Of a stretch of DNA of 52,051 nucleotides, positions 34,598 to 43,890 are shown piece after piece; the first letter of the stretch is position 1, and each line of letters starts with the position of its first letter. Below the pieces are notes generated by a model. That model searched no databases. It was not told the origin of the DNA and worked only from the letters and a program-made list of their open reading frames with translations. The position numbers and the translations under genes were made by a program. Source of the stretch: Burkholderiaceae bacterium 16 (GTDB taxonomy: Bacteria > Pseudomonadota > Gammaproteobacteria > Burkholderiales > Burkholderiaceae). Where the stretch lies: contig JYOD01000055.1 in NCBI GenBank assembly GCA_000955785.1, positions 35,150-87,200 of the forward strand, read 5' to 3'.

Positions 34598-35515
34598 ATG
34601 TCGATAGAACGTCTCCATGGCCTTTCAGCCTTTGTCCGTGCGGTGGAAACGGGTTCGTTCACCAGTGCCGCCAGGCTCCTCGGCACTACGCCTTCGGCCA
34701 TTTCGAAGAGCGTGTCGCGACTTGAAGCCAGGTTGGGCGTGAAGCTCTTTCACCGATCTACCCGCGCCTTCGCATTGACCGACGAAGGGACCGTCTTCTA
34801 CCGACGCGTCGCGCCGCTGGTACGGGGGCTCGAAGAAGCAAGCGAGGGGTTAGTCGCGCCGTCGGAGATGGCGGTGGCAGGTCATCTTCGCATCAGCATG
34901 CCGGGTGATCTGGGCGCCTCATTGCTGGCCGCGATCGCGGCGAAACTGATGCCGCGCCATCCGCGTCTGTCGCTGGACGTCAGCTTCAGCGACCAGCACG
35001 CCGATCTGATCCGCGAGGGGTTCGACCTGGCCTTTCGCGCCGGTCACGCACCTGACAGCGGCCTGCATGCACGGCACCTGACAAACCTTCCTCTGGTGCT
35101 CGTGGCGTCGCCTGCGTATCTGGAAAGTTACGGGGAGCCTCGCACGGCGGCGGACCTGCAGTACCATCGCCATGTGCGTTATCGGCTGGCCGGACAAGTC
35201 ATGCCAGTCACGCTTGCCGATGGCACGCGGCCGCAGACAAAGGGATCGTTCGATGCCGACAATGGCGCTGCGATGCGCACGGCAGCGCTCAACGGCCTGG
35301 GTATCGCGCAACTGCTGCGGGTCGCCGTGCAGGCTGACCTCGATGCTGGCCGGCTGCAGCGCGTACTGCCCGCCATGGCGCTGCTCGCGGTACCGCTGCA
35401 GGTGCTGCACGGATTCGGTCGACGTATCCCAGCGCGCGCAAGCGTACTGGTGGACTTTGTCGCAGCGGAGCTTGCCGGCCAGGCCGAACGCTGGACAAAC
35501 GCTGCCCGTCAATAG
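34598..35515 (+). CDS. LysR-family regulator
   Basis: 305 residues from the ATG at 34598, chosen over 34514 because the HTH begins right after it: ERLHGLSAFVRAVETGSFTS, AARLLGTTPSAISKSVSRLE, ARLGVKLFHRSTR. The effector-binding domain is typical (HLRISMPGDLGASLLAAIAA, GFDLAFRAGHAPDSG). Divergent from the SDR at 33744-34493, the usual local-regulator layout. Its end overlaps the minus-strand response-regulator remnant by 7 nt. Confidence 0.94.
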   Translation: MSIERLHGLSAFVRAVETGSFTSAARLLGTTPSAISKSVSRLEARLGVKLFHRSTRAFALTDEGTVFYRRVAPLVRGLEEASEGLVAPSEMAVAGHLRISMPGDLGASLLAAIAAKLMPRHPRLSLDVSFSDQHADLIREGFDLAFRAGHAPDSGLHARHLTNLPLVLVASPAYLESYGEPRTAADLQYHRHVRYRLAGQVMPVTLADGTRPQTKGSFDADNGAAMRTAALNGLGIAQLLRVAVQADLDAGRLQRVLPAMALLAVPLQVLHGFGRRIPARASVLVDFVAAELAGQAERWTNAARQ

Positions 35516-35910
35516 GCAGCCATCAATTGGGACATTGCCGCTGCCATCGCGCGTGATGGACCGGCGGGCGCCATCAACGCAGCGCCATCAGCCAACACAT
35601 CGAGTTCCACGGCCATCTTCACGAGATCCGCAAACGTACGCGCCGCCATCTTGCGCAACGCGCGGCTGCGATGGATCTTGATGGTGACCTCGCTGATGCC
35701 AATACGGTCTGCGATCTGCTTGTTCATCAGGCCCGACACCGCCATCGCCATCACCTCGCGCTCGCGGGCACTCAACGTGGCAAAGCGCGCCCGCAGGTCG
35801 TCGCCACATTGCAGGGCTAGACGATTGCTACGATCGACGGCGATCGCTTCGGTCATCGCATCGATAAAATCCTGATCGCGAAACGGCTTGGACAAGAAGT
35901 CGACACGGGT
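35509..35910 (-). pseudogene. FixJ/NarL-type response regulator, receiver domain lost
   Basis: The frame begins VDFLSKPFRDQDFIDAMTEA, the last strand and helix of a receiver (the Lys of SKPF is the conserved one), followed by LSAREREVMAMAVSGLMNKQ and IGISEVTIKIHRSRALRKMA, a complete LuxR-type HTH. The first about 100 receiver residues, including the phosphoacceptor Asp, are absent. It might still make a constitutive DNA-binding stub from a TTG, but truncation is the simpler reading. Confidence 0.75.
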
Positions 35911-36141
35911 TCGACAGCGTCGCAGCCGCGGCTAGGCTTCGATGTCATGACGTTCACGATGGACTCCGGTATGTCTGCTGGGAAGACATGGTCGCACTGC
36001 CCGGGGCTGCCATGGCAAAGTGCGACGGTATGATGGTTGTTAATCTAGAAAGCCCGGCATGGCGTAACAAGACACAACGGCCGGAAGCCACGTTTCCGCG
36101 CACGCACCAGTCTCCGTGCCATCCAGACAACAAGAAATGAA

Positions 36142-36170
36142 CCGACGCCCCCGGAGGTGGGAGGCGTCGG
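36142..36170 (-). terminator. Terminator of the minus-strand redox operon
   Basis: CCGACGCC and GGCGTCGG pair over 8 bp with further C/G pairing inside. Read on the minus strand it is followed by TTCATTTCTTGTTG. It lies just past the stop of the NADH-dehydrogenase-like gene (36203). Confidence 0.75.
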
Positions 36171-36202
36171 CAAACGGGACCCCGAACAAGGATCGATACG
36201 TG

Positions 36203-37411
36203 TTACGCGTACTGAATATCAGGATCGCCGACGGCCAGTGCCTGCACGCGATCGGGGGCTGGCGGGTAGATCCACTGGGTGTTGATCAGGATCTTGCGCG
36301 CCTTGCCTTCGGCGTGCGTCAGCTTGACATCACGGTCCCAGCCCTCGGTGTACACAGCGCCCCACGCGCCGAGATCGAGGCAGGTCGCGTAGAACGTCTG
36401 CCGATATTCCCGCGTGGGCAGGCCCAGCAGGTCGGCGGCCACGTTATGGCCCGCAAAGCGGCCCATGAACTGTGCATGCTGGCACGACATCAGCGAGTAA
36501 TGGCCCTCGTCGTCGGTCAATGCACGTACCACGTCGCCAGCACCGAAGATATCCTTCGCACCAACCACGCGCAGGTCGCCGGTCACAGCCATGCGGCCCT
36601 GGCGATCCACCTCCGGCGCCACCTGTCCCGTCAGCGCGCTGGCCACCATGCCGCCCGTCCAGATCACGGTGCTGGCATCGATCCGTTCGCCCGTGCCGGT
36701 CACCACGCCTTTGGCATCGAACGACACGACACCACCGCCCACGCACGTTTCGATGCCCAGTTTTTCCAGCGCCTCGAGGATCTGCGGGCGCGGGCCGGGG
36801 CCAAGATCCGGACCGATGACATCGGCACGCTCCACCACCACGATGCGTGGACGCATGGCGTCGCCAAAAATGGCATGCAGCCGCTCGGGCAGTTCGGTGG
36901 CTACTTCCAGCCCCGTGAAGCCACCGCCCACGACAACGAACGTATTGCGCGCCGCCGTATCGGGCTTCGATGCCAGGCTCTCCAGATGCTCGCGCAGCTT
37001 CACGGCCTCATCGATCTGATCCACTGCAAACGCGTGCTCGGCCAGACCGGGCAATGGCGGCCGGAACAGCCGGCTGCCGCTGGTTAGCACCAGGCGGTCG
37101 TAGCTGGCCGATCTGGCACCGCCTGCCGCCAGCGCGATATCGACGCTGTGATCGTTGGGATGGATGCGCTCGACGGACCCTTCAATGAACTTCACGCCGA
37201 CGGCATCCAGCAGCGGCTGGAACGGCACGGCCATCTGCTCGGGGCGAGCCTCGTGCAGGCGCGGGCGCACTTGCAGCGCGGCCCGGGGCGACACCAGGGT
37301 GATCTCGACGTCGGAGGCTGCATCGCCTTGCTTATCGACGACGCGCGCAGCACCGAGGGCTGTCCAGAGTCCGGCGAATCCGCCGCCGACGATCAGGATG
37401 TTTCGCTTCAT
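36203..37411 (-). CDS. Type-II NADH dehydrogenase-like flavoprotein
   Basis: 402 residues. FAD-binding N-terminus ILIVGGGFAGLWTALGAAR, NAD-binding VVVGGGFTGLEVATELPERL, the STVIWTGGMVAS hinge and GAKDIFGAGDVVRA (FAD C-terminal motif). It transfers electrons from NAD(P)H to quinone at the membrane face without pumping protons. The C-terminus is short and lacks the hydrophobic anchor of E. coli Ndh. Last gene of a minus-strand group (39907 to 36203) with Ohr, AhpD and cupin genes, so it could supply or drain reducing power during peroxide stress. Confidence 0.9.
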   Translation of the reverse strand: MKRNILIVGGGFAGLWTALGAARVVDKQGDAASDVEITLVSPRAALQVRPRLHEARPEQMAVPFQPLLDAVGVKFIEGSVERIHPNDHSVDIALAAGGARSASYDRLVLTSGSRLFRPPLPGLAEHAFAVDQIDEAVKLREHLESLASKPDTAARNTFVVVGGGFTGLEVATELPERLHAIFGDAMRPRIVVVERADVIGPDLGPGPRPQILEALEKLGIETCVGGGVVSFDAKGVVTGTGERIDASTVIWTGGMVASALTGQVAPEVDRQGRMAVTGDLRVVGAKDIFGAGDVVRALTDDEGHYSLMSCQHAQFMGRFAGHNVAADLLGLPTREYRQTFYATCLDLGAWGAVYTEGWDRDVKLTHAEGKARKILINTQWIYPPAPDRVQALAVGDPDIQYA

Positions 37412-37564
37412 GATGACGACCTCACAATTTCAGTTGCGCAGGGCGATCGACGCCATGCGCCTGGCTGTCAGGCGCTGGCGGATCGCGGTGGGTGGAATGC
37501 GGGTACGGGTTGCGCGGCAGGTACGCGTGAGCGTTGGGCGCGCCTGCCGGGTTGATGGCGCCTA

Positions 37565-37972
37565 TTACTTCACCGGCGTCAGGATCGGTGCGCCCTGGTT
37601 CTTGATCAGGAAGACCACGAACCTGGCTGGCCTGGTGTTGCTGGCGTTTCGCCCGACGGTATGGATGTCGTTCGGGCCTTCATGAAACGTGTCGCCGGGC
37701 TTGAGCGTGACTTCCTTGCCGCCCTTCACACCCATCATGATGCTGCCTTCGAGCACGTAGATGAAGCCATGCGCATCGTGGCGATGCACGGGGTCGTATC
37801 CACCCGGTGGGTACTCCACGACGATCATCTGCACTTCCTTGCCGGGATACTCGGGCAGTGCCTCGGTTGCCAGCGGCGTGACCTTCACCTCAGGCGCCGC
37901 AGCGATGGCCGCCGGCTGCTGCAGCACGCACAAGGCGGCCAGTATGGCAGTGATGGACAGGACGCGTTTCAC
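37565..37972 (-). CDS. Exported cupin protein
   Basis: 135 residues from a GTG start (GGAGTGATGCG upstream), 4 nt after the AhpD stop, so tightly coupled. Signal peptide MKRVLSITAILAALCVLQQP, AAIAA, then the cupin barrel: PPGGYDPVHRHDAHGFIYVL, EGSIMMGVKGGKEVTLKPGD and FHEGPNDIHTV. The His/Glu metal ligands are present, so a periplasmic metal-bound cupin is likely. The exact reaction is unknown. It lies in the peroxide/redox operon. Confidence 0.9.
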   Translation of the reverse strand: MKRVLSITAILAALCVLQQPAAIAAAPEVKVTPLATEALPEYPGKEVQMIVVEYPPGGYDPVHRHDAHGFIYVLEGSIMMGVKGGKEVTLKPGDTFHEGPNDIHTVGRNASNTRPARFVVFLIKNQGAPILTPVK

Positions 37973-37976
37973 CGCA

Positions 37977-38456
37977 TCACTCCAGACCGGCCTTGTCCAG
38001 GCCGAACATCTTGTCTGCAGAGCCGGGTTCCATCTGGAACGCCACGTTGAGCCGGTTCCAGGCATTGATGGCACCAATCTGGAAGGTCAGGTCCGACAGC
38101 TCCTTTTCGGAGAACTGGGTGCGTACGCGTTCGAAGATGTCGTCCGGCACGCCATGCGCGGGCAGGTTGGTCAGCACCTCGGTCCAGGCCAGCGCGGCGC
38201 GCTCGCGCGGCGAGAACAGCGTGGACTCCCGCCAGATCGCCACATGATGCAGGCGCAGTTCGCGCTCGCCGTGGATCTTGGCCTGCTTGACATGCATATC
38301 GACACAGAACGCGCAGCCGTTCAGCTGCGATGCACGGATCTCCACCAGCTCACGGATGTGCTGCTCGAGCGTCGTCTTCTGGAACAGCGCGCCAAGCTCG
38401 ACGAGCTTCTTCGTGAGCTCCGGCGATTGCTGGAAGTAGTTCAAACGTTGTGACAT
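37977..38456 (-). CDS. AhpD-family alkylhydroperoxidase
   Basis: 159 residues from the ATG at 38456 (AGGAGAGACAT upstream). Active site Cys48-x-x-Cys51 with His55 (NGCAFCVDMH) on the typical helix bundle (CMD domain). It reduces alkyl hydroperoxides through a thiol relay. Preceded by Ohr and followed by an exported cupin on the same strand. Confidence 0.95.
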   Translation of the reverse strand: MSQRLNYFQQSPELTKKLVELGALFQKTTLEQHIRELVEIRASQLNGCAFCVDMHVKQAKIHGERELRLHHVAIWRESTLFSPRERAALAWTEVLTNLPAHGVPDDIFERVRTQFSEKELSDLTFQIGAINAWNRLNVAFQMEPGSADKMFGLDKAGLE

Positions 38457-38641
38457 ATGTCTCTCCTGCGGAACCAAAGGGGATGCGCTCGCGGAACCCG
38501 TGACAACCCTCTCGCCTCGGGAACTGCTTGGTGGTCATCATAGTGCGCAGTGCCGCGTGCCGGTAGTGTCGCCACGGTGCCCAGTCTGTTGTCGCGGCGG
38601 CACCAATCGCCCGTCGGCCGGCACGACGGGCTTTCACGCAG

Positions 38642-39145
38642 TCAGTCGATCACGCTCACGATGCTGTGAATGCCCTCGCGAGCCATCTTGGCGTAGGGGC
38701 AAAAACGCTCGGTGTTGCGTACCAGTTCCTCGGCCTGGCGCCGCTCCACGCCCGGCATGCGGACGCGAATCTCGGCAATCAGCGCGTACCCGCCATCAAC
38801 GGGATCACGGCCGAAGGAAACCTCGACCGCCACCGTCGCCTGGGTCGTGTCGACCTGCGCGCGCTTGGCAAGAAGACTCAGTGCCCCGTGAAAGCAGGCG
38901 GCATAGCCTGCGGCGAAAAGCTGCTCCGGATTGGTGCCGCTGCCTGGCCCCCCCATCGCCGCGGGCAGGCGCAGATCGAGGATGAGATTGCCATCGTCCG
39001 ACCTTGCCGTGCCGGACGCCCGGCCATGCGCGGCCTCGCCTCCGGACACCGTGACGGTCGTGGTGTACAGCGCCGTGAATCCCTGTCCCCGGTATCTGTC
39101 GAGCAAGGTCAATGGCGGAGGCTGCAACCGCTCGTAATCCATCAT
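38642..39145 (-). CDS. ohr: Ohr/OsmC-family organic hydroperoxide reductase
   Basis: 167 residues; the ATG doublet at 39145 begins it. Ohr features: TTTVTVSGGEAAHGRASG, AGYAACFHGAL with peroxidatic Cys84, and ERFCPYAKMAREG with resolving Cys149. It detoxifies organic hydroperoxides, using lipoylated proteins as reductant in the known family. It starts 9 nt after the NmrA-like gene stops on the same strand, so it is in that operon. No OhrR (MarR) regulator is nearby. Confidence 0.95.
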   Translation of the reverse strand: MMDYERLQPPPLTLLDRYRGQGFTALYTTTVTVSGGEAAHGRASGTARSDDGNLILDLRLPAAMGGPGSGTNPEQLFAAGYAACFHGALSLLAKRAQVDTTQATVAVEVSFGRDPVDGGYALIAEIRVRMPGVERRQAEELVRNTERFCPYAKMAREGIHSIVSVID

Positions 39146-39154
39146 CGTCTCCGC

Positions 39155-39907
39155 CTATTTTTGTAGTTGTTGACGAATCCACTCCTCGAAGTGGATGTGT
39201 CCAAGCCGTGCCTCGCCTTCCGGCACAAGCGTGCCTTCCTGGAGTGCTGCGCCGAAGTAGAGTGCCGCCGGATCTGCCACGACGGTGCGCTTGTCGCCAG
39301 TCGCCTGCAGGTAGCGCTGCACGAGGTCGCTCAGACGGAAGCGTTCGGGGCCGGCGATGTCGATCATGCCATTGATCGGGGCGGCCAGTGCGGCATCGGC
39401 TACCGCATGCGCCACGTCGTCCGACGCGATGGGCTGAATCAGAGCCGGCGTCAGGCGGATCGTGTCCACCTGCCCGGCCGACTGCGCAATGCCGCCGAGG
39501 AACTCCAGGAACTGCGTCGACCGCACGATCGTGTAGGGAATGCCGGCCAGGCGGATCAGTGCCTCCTGCGCGATCTTGGCGCGGAAGTAGCCGCTTTGTT
39601 CCAGCTTGTCGGTGCCGACCACGGATAACGCGACGTGGTGCGCCACGCCGGCTTCCTTCTCGGCCGCCGCGAGGTTGCGGCCAGAGGTCTCGAAAAAGTG
39701 CAGTACCGCCTGGTCTTCGAACGACGGCGAGTTGGCCACGTCGACCACCACCTGTGCGCCGGCCAGCGCCTGCGCCAGGCCCTCGCCTGTCAGCGCATTG
39801 ACGCCGGTGCCTGGCGAGGCGGCCAGCACATCATGGCCCTGCGCGGCCACCCGCGCCACCACCTTCTTGCCGATCAGACCAGTACCGCCTATGACAACAA
39901 TCTTCAT
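39155..39907 (-). CDS. NmrA-like NAD(P)-binding protein (atypical SDR)
   Basis: 250 residues from the ATG at 39907; the frame continues to 39943 without a good ribosome binding site. IVVIGGTGLIGKKVVARVAA is the GGxGxIG cofactor loop; ALSVVGTDKLEQSGYFRAKI and IPYTIVRSTQFLEFLGG are typical of the NmrA/SDR-a5 group, which often act as redox sensors or quinone reductases. First gene of the redox operon and just downstream of the GlxA-type regulator on the same strand. Confidence 0.92.
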   Translation of the reverse strand: MKIVVIGGTGLIGKKVVARVAAQGHDVLAASPGTGVNALTGEGLAQALAGAQVVVDVANSPSFEDQAVLHFFETSGRNLAAAEKEAGVAHHVALSVVGTDKLEQSGYFRAKIAQEALIRLAGIPYTIVRSTQFLEFLGGIAQSAGQVDTIRLTPALIQPIASDDVAHAVADAALAAPINGMIDIAGPERFRLSDLVQRYLQATGDKRTVVADPAALYFGAALQEGTLVPEGEARLGHIHFEEWIRQQLQK

Positions 39908-40060
39908 GATGCATCTCCATGCAAGTAAGTGGAGCCTGTCCACAGTACCTGCATGCTAGGTGTGGCCGTGGGCCGGCACCAGACCGGCGCCGGGCCCACG
40001 GTGTTTCCCTTTTTGCATCAATCGGATCCGGGGGCGGAGCGAGCGATGGATCGGGCGATC

Positions 40061-41032
40061 CTAGCGGTTGATCTTCAGCCGGTACTCACTTGGAGACAGT
40101 CCAAAGTGGCGCTGGAACGTCACGCGCATCCGCTCTTCGCTGCCGAAGCCGCACTCGCGCGCGATGACGTCGACGGGCCGGCCCGGGTCCTGCAACTGCC
40201 GCCGCGCCGCTTCGAGCCTGAAATGCTCCACGCCCTTGGCCGGCGTGCGCCCCGTCTTTTCCTTGTATACGCGCGCAAAATTACGCGGACTCATGCCGAC
40301 ATACTCGGCAAGCTGTTCGACGGACAACTCCTGCGTGGAGAGGTTCTGCACGATCCACAAGTGCAGAGATTCGAACACTGGCACCTGCCGGCTCTGGGAG
40401 ATCAGGATCTCGCTCAACTGCGGCTGGGCCCCGGGGCGCTTCATATAGACCGCCAGTTCCTTGGCGGAATTGAGCGCGACCTCGTGTCCGTAGTCGGCTT
40501 CCACCATGGCCAAGGCCAGGTCGATGCCGGTGGTCACGCCGGCCGACGTCCAGAGGTTCTGCTGCTGCACGAAGATCGCGTCGGGATCGAGGTCCACTGT
40601 GGGGAACAATTCGCGGAACCGGTCGAGCATGGCCCAGTGCGTGGTGGCGCGCTTGCCGTCCAGCAAGCCCGCGAATGCCAGCAGGAATGCGCCGCTGCAC
40701 ACAGAGGCCATGCGCCGGATCTTGCCCGACGCCGTAGCCAGCCAGTCGATCAGCGCCGCCTCGTTCTTCGCCACCTCAAGGATCGTGGGTGACCCCGGTA
40801 CGATCACCGTGTCGACGACCCGCAGGTCGAACGACGCCAGGGACACCGAACTCATCGCGGTGCCCTCCACCGTTGCAACCATTCCACCGGAGAAGCTGGT
40901 GGTGTGGCACCGGTAACCCGCCATCCCGCGCGCCCGCGCGTAGTTGGAGGCGGCCCAGAACACGGTCTGGGGTCCGGCGAGATCGAGCAGGCTGACATCG
41001 GGATACGCCACGAACAGGATGTTGCGCGGCAT
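40061..41032 (-). CDS. GlxA-family regulator (DJ-1/PfpI domain plus AraC HTH)
   Basis: 323 residues from the ATG at 41032; an ATG at 41077 is also in frame. N-terminal DJ-1/PfpI-like domain: ILFVAYPDVSLLDLAGPQTV, SVCSGAFLLAFAGLLDGKRA with Cys at the nucleophile elbow. C-terminal AraC HTH pair: LSVEQLAEYVGMSPRNFARV and ARECGFGSEERMRVTFQRHF. Such regulators sense small molecules. It lies immediately upstream (same strand) of the NmrA/Ohr/AhpD/cupin/NADH cluster and divergent from a WrbA-like gene, and probably controls one or both. Confidence 0.93.
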   Translation of the reverse strand: MPRNILFVAYPDVSLLDLAGPQTVFWAASNYARARGMAGYRCHTTSFSGGMVATVEGTAMSSVSLASFDLRVVDTVIVPGSPTILEVAKNEAALIDWLATASGKIRRMASVCSGAFLLAFAGLLDGKRATTHWAMLDRFRELFPTVDLDPDAIFVQQQNLWTSAGVTTGIDLALAMVEADYGHEVALNSAKELAVYMKRPGAQPQLSEILISQSRQVPVFESLHLWIVQNLSTQELSVEQLAEYVGMSPRNFARVYKEKTGRTPAKGVEHFRLEAARRQLQDPGRPVDVIARECGFGSEERMRVTFQRHFGLSPSEYRLKINR

Positions 41033-41077
41033 GTCTTCAATGTTTCCTGAGGCGGGGAGTGACTGATGTTGAAGCAT

Positions 41078-41587
41078 GAGAGGAATTGCGGGAATCGAGT
41101 GATGCTATGTCAATGGGGCAATCCCGCGCAAGCCTGTGCTCCGACCATAACAGGACGGCCAGCGGGCGCTGCTGCACTTCGGCAATCTCCCCGGTACATG
41201 CCTGTCGCTCGACGGGCTCGGGTATCGATAGTGCTGTCATCGTTCGGCTTCCGTATATCACATCCAGTGGAATCGCGCGACTCTCAGGCATAGGCCAGGC
41301 GTCCCGCGGCGGTCAGTCCGGCGGGTGTCGTCGCGACAGGGCAATGTGGCCGCGAGTCTAGTGAGTGCGTGGGTGCGTCACAAGAGGGGTCCGGAGCACA
41401 GCGCCGTTTCCCGAAATGCACCAATGCCGGATGACGTTCTCGTGACGTGGCCCGGACGGCTGGCAGTCTGGCAGAAAAAATGGGAACGCTGTCATTTACG
41501 GTCTATTAAGCGCTCATTAACATCAAGTCGAGGTCGGCCGAGGGGTGGTCAGCAGTGCCGGCGGTCAATCCAATAGCGAGAAAAGAC
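41078..41587. other. Divergent regulatory region
   Basis: 510 bases between the GlxA-type regulator (minus) and the WrbA-like gene (plus). No supportable gene in any frame. Near its right end (41506-41521) ATTAAGCGCTCATTAA holds an ATTAA direct repeat flanking AGCGCT, a possible binding site. Confidence 0.45.
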
Positions 41588-42202
41588 ATGACAGATGCAG
41601 TTCGCGTCGCCGTGGCGTACCACGGCGGCCTTGGTCACACTCGCAAGCACGCCGAAGCCGTGCGTGCCGGCGCCGGAAGCGTCATGGGGGTGCGGAGCAC
41701 ACTGGTCCCGGTGGAAGACATCGATGCCCACTGGAGCCACCTCGAAGCCGCCGACGCGATCATCTTCGGCGCGCCCACGTATATGGGCAGTGCGTCCGCG
41801 CCGTTCAAGGCATTCATGGACGCGTCGGCACAAACGGTATTTGCCCGAAACGCCTGGAAGGACAAGATCGCCGCAGGCTTTACAAACGCCGCGTCTTGCT
41901 CCGGCGACAAGCTCAATACGCTGCAGCAATTGGTCATTTTCGCCGCGCAGCACGGCATGCACTGGGTAAGCCTTGGGCTGCCGCCGGGACATGACAGTTC
42001 CGCATCGAAGAATGACAGCATGAATCGGCACGGCTATTTCCTTGGCGCGGCCGCCCAGTCCGACGCCGATGACGGTGCCGATGACGACGCCACGCCGGCT
42101 GACCTGAAAACCTCGGCATATCTGGGTGCGCGCGTGGCCCGTGTCGCCCTGCAATTGGCGGCCGGACGCGCGGAGCTGGCCAAGACCGCACTGACCGCGT
42201 AG
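41588..42202 (+). CDS. WrbA-like NAD(P)H:quinone oxidoreductase (flavodoxin fold)
   Basis: 204 residues from the ATG at 41588 (GAGAAAAGAC upstream); a GTG at 41555 is in frame. Flavodoxin features: VRVAVAYHGGLGHTRKHAEA (FMN phosphate loop), DAIIFGAPTYMGSASAPFKA (isoalloxazine loop) and a WrbA-like middle (KLNTLQQLVIFAAQHGMHWV). It reduces quinones by two electrons, protecting against redox cycling. Divergent from the GlxA regulator, which suits co-regulation with the peroxide operon. Confidence 0.93.
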   Translation: MTDAVRVAVAYHGGLGHTRKHAEAVRAGAGSVMGVRSTLVPVEDIDAHWSHLEAADAIIFGAPTYMGSASAPFKAFMDASAQTVFARNAWKDKIAAGFTNAASCSGDKLNTLQQLVIFAAQHGMHWVSLGLPPGHDSSASKNDSMNRHGYFLGAAAQSDADDGADDDATPADLKTSAYLGARVARVALQLAAGRAELAKTALTA

Positions 42203-42204
42203 CC

Positions 42205-42755
42205 ATGGTTGCCGAGGAAGAGGCGGGCAAGGCGGCCTCGCCGCCAGCCGCCAGAGAAGGACTTCCTGATGACGGATCCGGACGTCGCGACGTGCTGCAC
42301 GCCAACCGGCTGGCAGTACTGGGGCGTTGCGTGGCCATGATCGTCCATGATGCGGTGCAGCCTGTAGCGTCGGCCGCCACGCGCGGCCAGTCGGCGCTGC
42401 GCTGGCTGCGGCAGGAGCCACCCGATCTGAACGCGGTTTTGGCCGCGCTGGAACGGTTGGTGGCCGACGCGCAGCGCGCGGGCATGGTGCTGGCCGAACT
42501 CAGGGAATGATCATACATCTGGCGACCGACATGCACGACGCCGTCGTGGCGGTCAGCGACCGTGGCTGCGGCTTTGCCGGCGACGCCGCGCTACGCCTGT
42601 TCGATGCGTTCTATACGACCAAGGATGAAGGGATGAGGATGGGACTGGCAATCTGCCAGTGCATCGTGAACGACCACGGCGGCAGCATCCGTGCGGAATG
42701 CCGCCCCTGTGGCGGCGCACGCTTTGTGGTGCGCCTGCCCCGCCAGGCTCAGGCG
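42205..42755 (+). pseudogene. Split sensor histidine kinase remnant
   Basis: First frame (42205-42510): ANRLAVLGRCVAMIVHDAVQ, then PVASAATRGQSALRWLRQEP and ALERLVADAQRAGMVLAELR, the HisKA helix pair with phosphoacceptor His in VHD. Second frame (from 42507, ATGA overlap): VVAVSDRGCGFAGDAALRLF, DAFYTTKDEGMRMGLAICQC, IVNDHGGSIRAE, the D/F/G boxes of HATPase_c. About 60 residues between them, with the N box that holds the catalytic Asn, are gone, and there is no sensor. Each piece could be expressed, but neither is a complete kinase. Confidence 0.75.
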
Positions 42756-42819
42756 GCCATCGAGCGCCGCCCGCAAGAAAGCCGACACCAGGCAGCGGAA
42801 TGCATTGGGGGAAGAAAAC

Positions 42820-43890
42820 ATGGAATCGACGCAACAGGCGGACGTATCGGACCGCAATTTCCGGATCAGCCTGCCGAATCGCGCTGACGCGCTGTCGACA
42901 AGCTTTGCCGCGAGCTACGCGGGAATCATGGCATTCATGGCCGTGGCCAGCGAAGGCAGCTTTGCCAAAGCCGGCGAGCGCCTGGGCATCGGGCGATCAG
43001 CCGTGAGCCGCAACGTGCAAAAGCTGGAAACACAGTTGAGCACCCGGCTCTTCCTGCGCACCACGCGCGCGACACAGCTCACGCGCGAAGGTCAGCGTTT
43101 CTTCGAGAACTGCCACCAGGGCGTCACGCATATCGTAGAAGCCATGAACGACATGCTGGAGTTGCGCCAGGGCCCCCCGCGTGGTCTGCTACGCATCAGT
43201 GCCACCGTGGGCTTTGGCCGAAAGGTCGTGGCACCGTTGCTCGACAGCTTCGTCAAGGCCTATCCGGACATTGCCATCGACCTGCTGCTGGATGACCGGC
43301 CGACGGACTTCGCATCGGAGCAGATCGATGTCGCGTTTCGCAATGGACGGATCGAGGATTCCAGCATCATCGCCAAGCAACTGATCCCGATGCAGATGGC
43401 ACTGTGCGCGGCGCCGTCGTATGTGGCCCGGCACGGACTGCCGGAGACACTGGACGACCTCGCACACCACGAATGCATCAACTTCCGCTTCTCCAGCGGG
43501 CGCATCTTCGAATGGGAGTTCAAGGTCGACGGCATCGTGCGCAAGTTCCTGCCCAAGGCGCGTATGACATTCAACGATGCGGACCTCGTGCTGCACGCAG
43601 TGCTGGAAGGATGGGGGATCGCACAAATGGCCGGCTACCAGATCCGGGATCATGTCGCAAACAATGAACTCGGAGTCGCCCTGGCACGGCACGCGCCAGA
43701 CGATCGCGGCCACTACATCTGCTACCTGAGCCGCCAGCACCTTCCCACGCGTATCCGCGTGTTTATCGACTTCATGACCGAACAGATCCGCGCACTCGGT
43801 ATCGACTTCATGACGAATTTCAACGCGGAAAGCCCTGAGGCGCTTTCAGCGCCCTCACCGGCAACTCGCATGGCGGGAGCAGCGGCATGA
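42820..43890 (+). CDS. LysR-family regulator
   Basis: 356 residues from the ATG at 42820 (GGGGGAAGAAAAC upstream). A 30-residue leader precedes the HTH (MAFMAVASEGSFAKAGERLG, IGRSAVSRNVQKLETQLSTR). The effector domain is standard (LLRISATVGFGRKVVAPLLD, QIDVAFRNGRIEDSS). Its stop overlaps the ATG of the EamA transporter by 4 nt (ATGA), unusual because LysR genes are mostly divergent from their targets, so the transporter is co-translated. A longer frame from 42691 exists and overlaps the kinase remnant. Confidence 0.93.
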   Translation: MESTQQADVSDRNFRISLPNRADALSTSFAASYAGIMAFMAVASEGSFAKAGERLGIGRSAVSRNVQKLETQLSTRLFLRTTRATQLTREGQRFFENCHQGVTHIVEAMNDMLELRQGPPRGLLRISATVGFGRKVVAPLLDSFVKAYPDIAIDLLLDDRPTDFASEQIDVAFRNGRIEDSSIIAKQLIPMQMALCAAPSYVARHGLPETLDDLAHHECINFRFSSGRIFEWEFKVDGIVRKFLPKARMTFNDADLVLHAVLEGWGIAQMAGYQIRDHVANNELGVALARHAPDDRGHYICYLSRQHLPTRIRVFIDFMTEQIRALGIDFMTNFNAESPEALSAPSPATRMAGAAA

